A stretch of 64,000 bases of DNA, from NCBI GenBank assembly GCA_031555935.1, contig JAVBTX010000042.1:1-64000 (forward strand). Direction: 5' to 3'. The notes below the pieces were generated by a model that saw nothing but the letters and a program-made list of their open reading frames with translations, searched no databases and had not been told where the DNA came from. The position numbers and the translations under genes are program-made. Below, piece after piece: positions 59,409-64,000 of the stretch; positions within the stretch are counted from its first letter, which is position 1, and each line of letters starts with the position of its first letter. Source of the DNA: Roseburia_C sp031555935 (lineage in GTDB: Bacteria > Bacillota > Clostridia > Lachnospirales > Lachnospiraceae).

Positions 59409-62400
59409 ATGGGGCTAAATAAAAAAATAAGGAGACTGTTTGCATTGTTACTAGCACTTGTGCTAGTAACAAGTGTGGATGGTCTGGGAGTTTTGACCTT
59501 TGCAGAAGAAGTAGAGGGTGCACCAGTAGGTGTCCAAAATGGTTCATTTGAAGATTGGACATGGGGACCAAGAGTGCTAACAGGCTGGGAAGTAGATGCA
59601 GCAACAGATGCGGTTATGTCTGATAAATGGACAGCGGATGGCCCTCAGGATGGGGTTACATTTATTCAATTTTGGTCTAATTCTGCCTATCAAGCTGAAA
59701 TATATCAAGATGTGACCGGTTTGGAGCCGGGCAACTATTACTTGCAGGCGTATACACAAAGCAGCGGTGGGCAAAATGGATGCTATCTGTATGCCAATGG
59801 AACCGAACAATCCCCTTTGACAAAGACAGTTACGGCAAGCACGGGCTGGCAGAAAATTGTTGTTAAGGGAATTGTGGTTGCGGAAGATGGCAAAGCGCAA
59901 ATTGGTCTTTCCATGGACGCCAATGCTGGTGATTGGCTTAGTCTCGACAATGTAACACTAGTTAAGGAACAAGAAGTGCCAGAAGCGCCAGACAATATAC
60001 CAAATGGTTCGTTTGAAGAGTGGTCAGGAGAGCCAGAAAAACCAGACGGCTGGGAAATAGATGAGACGACTGCTGCCGCGGATGCAGTGATGAGCAAAAA
60101 GACTTCGAACGTACAGCATGAAGCTAACGCTATTTCATTCTGGTCAGCGGAAGATTATAAAGTAAACTTATATCAAGAAGTGACAGATTTAGAACCGGGC
60201 TACTATTACCTGAGTGGCTATACCCAAAATGGCGGCGGGCAGAACTCCGGCTACTTATATGCAAGTGGAACCGCACAGTCGGTGTCACAGACAATGATTC
60301 CAAGGAGTGATTATTGGCGGCAAACCGTAGTTCGTGGCATCAAGGTTGAGGAAGACGGTATTGCCAGAATTGGACTATATACAGATGCCAATGCTGGGAA
60401 TTGGATTAGTCTTGACAACTTAACCCTGGTTAAGGAAAAGAATCAGGACCAACCATATAAACTATTAAAGGGCGGCGATATATCAGAGCTTACCTATGTT
60501 GAGGATGAAGGTGGTATTTACCGTGATGCAGATGGCAATGCCGGTGATGCTTTACAGATTCTAAGAGAAACCGGATTTGAATTTGCCAGATTACGCCTCT
60601 ACAACTCGCCCGGCAAAGGAAAAGGTGATGGTCTCTATTACTGTAAGGAAGGCTATGAAGACGAAGCAGATATTCTTACCTTAGCGAAACGTGCCGCAAA
60701 TAAAGGCATGGAAATAGAGCTTTCTTTCCACTATGGCGATTACTGGACAAATGGTGTAACGAACATAATTCCGGCTGACTGGCAGCCAGAAATTGCGGGT
60801 ATGAATGATAGTGACGCAGTGAATAAGCTGTGTGAGCTGATTTATGATTATACATATGATTTCATGGAAAAGATGAAGGCGCAAGGAACCGTGCCAGCAT
60901 ATGTATCCCTCGGAAATGAAATCCAAGGTGGAATCCTGTTTCCATATGGAAAAAATGCCGTAGATACGTGGCCAAATCTGGCGAGATTTCTAAACAGCGG
61001 CAGTAAGGCGGTAAAAGATTCATCACCGGATTCTCAGGTCATTATTCATCTTGATGATGCTGGAAATGATGATAAGTATACTAAATTTTTTGATAATTGT
61101 GACACATATGAAGTTAATTACGATGTGATTGGACCTTCCTACTATCCATTCTGGACCGATAAGAATGTTGATAAAATCGTTGATTTCTGTGATATGTTGA
61201 TTGAACGGTATCAGAGAAACATCATGATTATGGAAACCGGATTCAATTATAGTGCGACACTGCCAAATGGTAATCCGGGCCAGCTCACTGATAATGGTGA
61301 TGATTATATCGGTATCTATGATAGTACGCCGGAAGGACAAAAGTACTTTATGGCAGAGGTGTTTAACGGGTTAAAGACCATCGGCTTGGGCACAGAATAT
61401 AGCTGTCTGGGTGACCTTTACTGGGACCCAATTATGATTGAACAGGAAGGCGTTGGCTGGGCGATGATTGAAGCAACCGATGAGCCAGATATCAATGCAG
61501 TTTCCAATACGACGTTATTTGACTTCGACCATAAACTTTTACCAGTAAAAGACGTATATGCATATAATAGTGAAGGAACAGATGTTGGCAGTATTTCCGG
61601 AAAAATTGTCAGCAATGGAAATCCCAATCTTGGAATTGGCAATATGGAAGCAGAGTTTATTCTAGGAGATGGAACTCATAATATTAAAACGGATCGCTAT
61701 GGGACCTTTTATTTAAATAACATTCCAGCGGGAACTTACGATGTGGCATTGACAGTTTCTGGAATGAACAGTGCGCTTGAAGCCGACATGAATGTTACGG
61801 TGGAAAAAGGAAGCACAGCAAGACTTACATTACCAGTAACTGGTGTGACAATCGCTGGAAATGTAACGGATAATAACAATACACCATTGGCAAATGTAAC
61901 AATTTGGGCCAAACAAGGTAATGTAGAATATTCTGCCGCGACGGATGCAGCGGGAAATTATAGTTTGGTGGATATTCCGGCGGGTGATTATGAAATAACG
62001 GCAGTGAAAATAGGATATCACTCATCAGAAGCGCAGAATGTCCAGATGGGAATTGGTGAAACGGTATCGGATAAAGATTTTCAGCTTACACTGACCTCAG
62101 GCAGTGTAAACGGAAAAGTAGTCACGAGCGCCAATGGCGCGGAAGAACCAATCTCTGAAGCCACGATAACTGCAGAATTAAATGGTGTTAAGACAACCGT
62201 GCAAACAGATGCCAATGGTGATTACATGTTGGAATATTTGGAGGCAGGTGAGACATATACCATTCGTGTGAAAAAGAAGGGATATCTGGAAGAAACCTTT
62301 GATATAACCGTGGTACTGGGCGAAACAACCACAGCGGATAAGGTTACCTTGACGGCAGATATAGGAAGTATCCGCGGAATTGTAAAGGATGCAAATGGTA

Positions 62401-64000
62401 ATGTAATTGTAGGGGCAAATGTGTTAGTGAAGGACAAGAGTATTGCGGAAGAAGTGCAATATAATGTCACGACTGATGCGGCCGGCGGCTTTGAAATCGA
62501 GAAGGCAATATCAGGCGACTATACCATCAGTGCCGTGAAGAATGGTTATATGAACAGCGCAAAAAGAAGTATTACGGTTTCCTTCGCCGACGAAACAGAT
62601 GTAAATACAATTATCCTGGCGACCCCAGTTACGATTATCAACATGGGCTTTGAGGATGGCTCCACAACCGATATTCCAGCGGGCTGGGATGACTGGAAGG
62701 CTCCTGCGGGTTGGAAAGTCAGTGGTACCGTCAGTGCAGTAAATGGACCAGCAATTGCGCGTCAGGACCGGACACCGTTCCAAGGAACTGTGGAAGGAAC
62801 ATTCGCGTTGTCAATGTGGATGGATACTGCATTTACAGCAGAAGCATCACAGACAATTACGAATTTAGCACCGGGAACTTATTTATTGCGGGCACAGACC
62901 TATTCAGGAATTAACAAAGATTTCTATATGTATGCGAAAGACAGCAGCGGAAATGTGATTGGTAAAACCGATATCTCACTAAGTGGCAGCTTCAAGGATA
63001 CGATCTTAGAATTTACAACAACCGAAACACAGTGCACGATTGGTTTTTATGCAGATGCCGGTGGTGGTGACTGGGCGGTAGTTGATGCGGTGGAATTGGG
63101 TGCTCTGGCTTACATCCCAGTATATTCCATCAACTATGTATTAAATGATAGTGTTGCCAAACCAGCACAAAACAGCAATCCGGCCTCATATGTAAAGGGG
63201 ACCGCAGTAACCCTGACAAATCCAGCCCGTAACGGCTATACCTTTGGCGGTTGGTACACCGATGCAGCATTCAGAAATAAAGTAACCAGTATCACGGCGG
63301 CTGAAACCGGTGTTAAAACCTTTTATGCAAAATGGACGGAAATTAAATACAATATCAAATATGAACTAAATGGCGGAACAAATCATAAGCAAAATCCAGC
63401 GACATTTGCTAATGGAACAGCGCTTACGCTGTATGCACCAACGAAAAAGGGATTTGTGTTCGACGGCTGGTATTTGAATAATAAATTCACCGGCAATAAG
63501 GTGACAACAATCGGTAACAGCGAGACACAGAATATTACCTTATATGCAAAATGGACAAAGACTGAGATTCAATTCAAAAACAGTACCTTAACCTTAGCAC
63601 CAAATAAAACAACTACGAATTTAAAAAACATCACCGGAAAAACCGGAACAGTAAGCTGGACGACAAGCAATAAAAAAATAGCAACCGTCGATGCAAATGG
63701 AAAAGTAAAAGCGATTGCTGCCGGCAAAGCTAAAATTACCGTGAAGGTAAATGATGTTAGCAAATCCTTCTATGTAAAAGTAACACCAAAGCAGGTTACT
63801 AGTCTTAAGGCAGTGAAAAAGGGCAGCACCGGCGCGAAACTGAGCTGGAAGAAGATAAAAGATGCCAGCGGTTATCAGTTTGAGATGAAGACTGGCTCGA
63901 AGGGCAGCTATAAGGTTGTCAAAACACTATCCAGCGCAGGAAAGATTACTTATACGCAGTCAAAACTGAAAAAGGGAACGACCTATACCTTTAGAGTGAG
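59409..64000 (+). CDS. Giant secreted GH53 endo-beta-1,4-galactanase, multi-modular (partial, over 1530 aa)
   Basis: The frame is open from ATG 59409 to the window end. Signal peptide (LFALLLALVLV), then two similar carbohydrate-binding modules (about residues 42-188 and 198-344, each with NGSFE.W, YYL..YTQ and GDW/GNWISLDN; CBM61-like), a GH53 barrel (350-717) with acid/base Glu in VSLGNEIQGG and nucleophile Glu in IMIMETGFNYS, four carboxypeptidase-regulatory-like repeats (725-1074), a third lectin-like module (1078-1231), two InlB-type repeats with FGGWYTD and FDGWYLN (1238-1381), a BIG2-like domain and the start of an Fn3 domain. It would degrade galactan or arabinogalactan outside the cell and feed the ABC transporter upstream. 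AAGGAG precedes ATG. Confidence 0.9.
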   Translation, partial: MGLNKKIRRLFALLLALVLVTSVDGLGVLTFAEEVEGAPVGVQNGSFEDWTWGPRVLTGWEVDAATDAVMSDKWTADGPQDGVTFIQFWSNSAYQAEIYQDVTGLEPGNYYLQAYTQSSGGQNGCYLYANGTEQSPLTKTVTASTGWQKIVVKGIVVAEDGKAQIGLSMDANAGDWLSLDNVTLVKEQEVPEAPDNIPNGSFEEWSGEPEKPDGWEIDETTAAADAVMSKKTSNVQHEANAISFWSAEDYKVNLYQEVTDLEPGYYYLSGYTQNGGGQNSGYLYASGTAQSVSQTMIPRSDYWRQTVVRGIKVEEDGIARIGLYTDANAGNWISLDNLTLVKEKNQDQPYKLLKGGDISELTYVEDEGGIYRDADGNAGDALQILRETGFEFARLRLYNSPGKGKGDGLYYCKEGYEDEADILTLAKRAANKGMEIELSFHYGDYWTNGVTNIIPADWQPEIAGMNDSDAVNKLCELIYDYTYDFMEKMKAQGTVPAYVSLGNEIQGGILFPYGKNAVDTWPNLARFLNSGSKAVKDSSPDSQVIIHLDDAGNDDKYTKFFDNCDTYEVNYDVIGPSYYPFWTDKNVDKIVDFCDMLIERYQRNIMIMETGFNYSATLPNGNPGQLTDNGDDYIGIYDSTPEGQKYFMAEVFNGLKTIGLGTEYSCLGDLYWDPIMIEQEGVGWAMIEATDEPDINAVSNTTLFDFDHKLLPVKDVYAYNSEGTDVGSISGKIVSNGNPNLGIGNMEAEFILGDGTHNIKTDRYGTFYLNNIPAGTYDVALTVSGMNSALEADMNVTVEKGSTARLTLPVTGVTIAGNVTDNNNTPLANVTIWAKQGNVEYSAATDAAGNYSLVDIPAGDYEITAVKIGYHSSEAQNVQMGIGETVSDKDFQLTLTSGSVNGKVVTSANGAEEPISEATITAELNGVKTTVQTDANGDYMLEYLEAGETYTIRVKKKGYLEETFDITVVLGETTTADKVTLTADIGSIRGIVKDANGNVIVGANVLVKDKSIAEEVQYNVTTDAAGGFEIEKAISGDYTISAVKNGYMNSAKRSITVSFADETDVNTIILATPVTIINMGFEDGSTTDIPAGWDDWKAPAGWKVSGTVSAVNGPAIARQDRTPFQGTVEGTFALSMWMDTAFTAEASQTITNLAPGTYLLRAQTYSGINKDFYMYAKDSSGNVIGKTDISLSGSFKDTILEFTTTETQCTIGFYADAGGGDWAVVDAVELGALAYIPVYSINYVLNDSVAKPAQNSNPASYVKGTAVTLTNPARNGYTFGGWYTDAAFRNKVTSITAAETGVKTFYAKWTEIKYNIKYELNGGTNHKQNPATFANGTALTLYAPTKKGFVFDGWYLNNKFTGNKVTTIGNSETQNITLYAKWTKTEIQFKNSTLTLAPNKTTTNLKNITGKTGTVSWTTSNKKIATVDANGKVKAIAAGKAKITVKVNDVSKSFYVKVTPKQVTSLKAVKKGSTGAKLSWKKIKDASGYQFEMKTGSKGSYKVVKTLSSAGKITYTQSKLKKGTTYTFRV
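59445..59472 (+). repeat. 13-bp inverted repeat inside the signal-peptide coding region
   Basis: TTGTTACTAGCAC (59445-59457) and its perfect complement (59460-59472) with TT between. In RNA this would be a strong hairpin starting about 36 bases after the start codon. Confidence 0.6.

Overview
The window looks like chromosomal DNA of a spore-forming, butyrate-type gut or anaerobe Firmicute, most likely a member of the Lachnospiraceae. The grounds are: a GerA-type germinant receptor operon and spoIIR, a crotonase of the butyrate pathway, mecA, a T-box leader in front of a eukaryote-like (type 2) ileS, BspA-type leucine-rich surface proteins with Ig-like modules, strong GGAGG ribosome binding sites, and canonical TTGACA/TATAAT promoters. 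There is no rRNA, tRNA, phage, insertion sequence or CRISPR array that I can see; most of the window is core metabolism broken up by small accessory cassettes.

Layout. 1-5.4 kb: the tail of one lipoprotein, a small secreted protein, a second paralogous lipoprotein, a fused double-size ABC permease and its ATPase (an export or immunity-like cassette). 5.5-9.8 kb: mecA, then on the minus strand tspO, a GH13 alpha-amylase, proC and crt. 9.9-17 kb: mutY, a hairpin-rich repeat element, glf with a glycosyltransferase, an Hpt/response-regulator-HD-GYP pair, and a GntR(YtrA)/SdpI-like pair. 17-24 kb: pncB, two DUF4190 membrane proteins, natAB with a clear operator, ilvE with a possible attenuator, and a broken Rpn-type nuclease gene. 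24-33 kb: T-box-ileS, glgP coupled to a two-component system, and a membrane-anchored C39-like peptidase.

33-40 kb: two non-secreted conserved proteins on the minus strand (one with calcium-binding loops), a CPBP protease, an amino-acid ABC transporter whose binding protein is circularly permuted, then ispE and a FadR-type regulator. 40-45 kb: a 230-bp inverted-repeat structure, gerA-type A, B and C genes, and spoIIR. 45-51 kb: two large secreted BspA/Ig-like proteins that share a C-terminal module, and a DUF1934 gene. 51-53.4 kb: an ECF sigma factor operon (anti-sigma-like protein, MotA-like membrane protein, alpha/beta hydrolase). 53.5-64 kb: a galactan utilisation locus resembling ganSPQAB: binding protein, two permeases, a GH35 beta-galactosidase and the start of a giant GH53 endo-galactanase that runs off the window.

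How it works together. The last locus forms a complete route from outside to inside: the secreted, multi-module GH53 enzyme cuts beta-1,4-galactan, the ABC transporter takes up the oligosaccharides, and the cytoplasmic GH35 enzyme releases galactose. glgP, the GH13 enzyme and the ABC systems fit a carbohydrate-based life. The most unusual items are the permuted binding protein, several structured intergenic repeats (two related hairpin elements at 0.4 and 11.1 kb, the 28-bp-arm inverted repeat at 40.2 kb, and a shared leader in front of two unrelated genes at 4.5 and 31.0 kb), and possible attenuation in front of ilvE.
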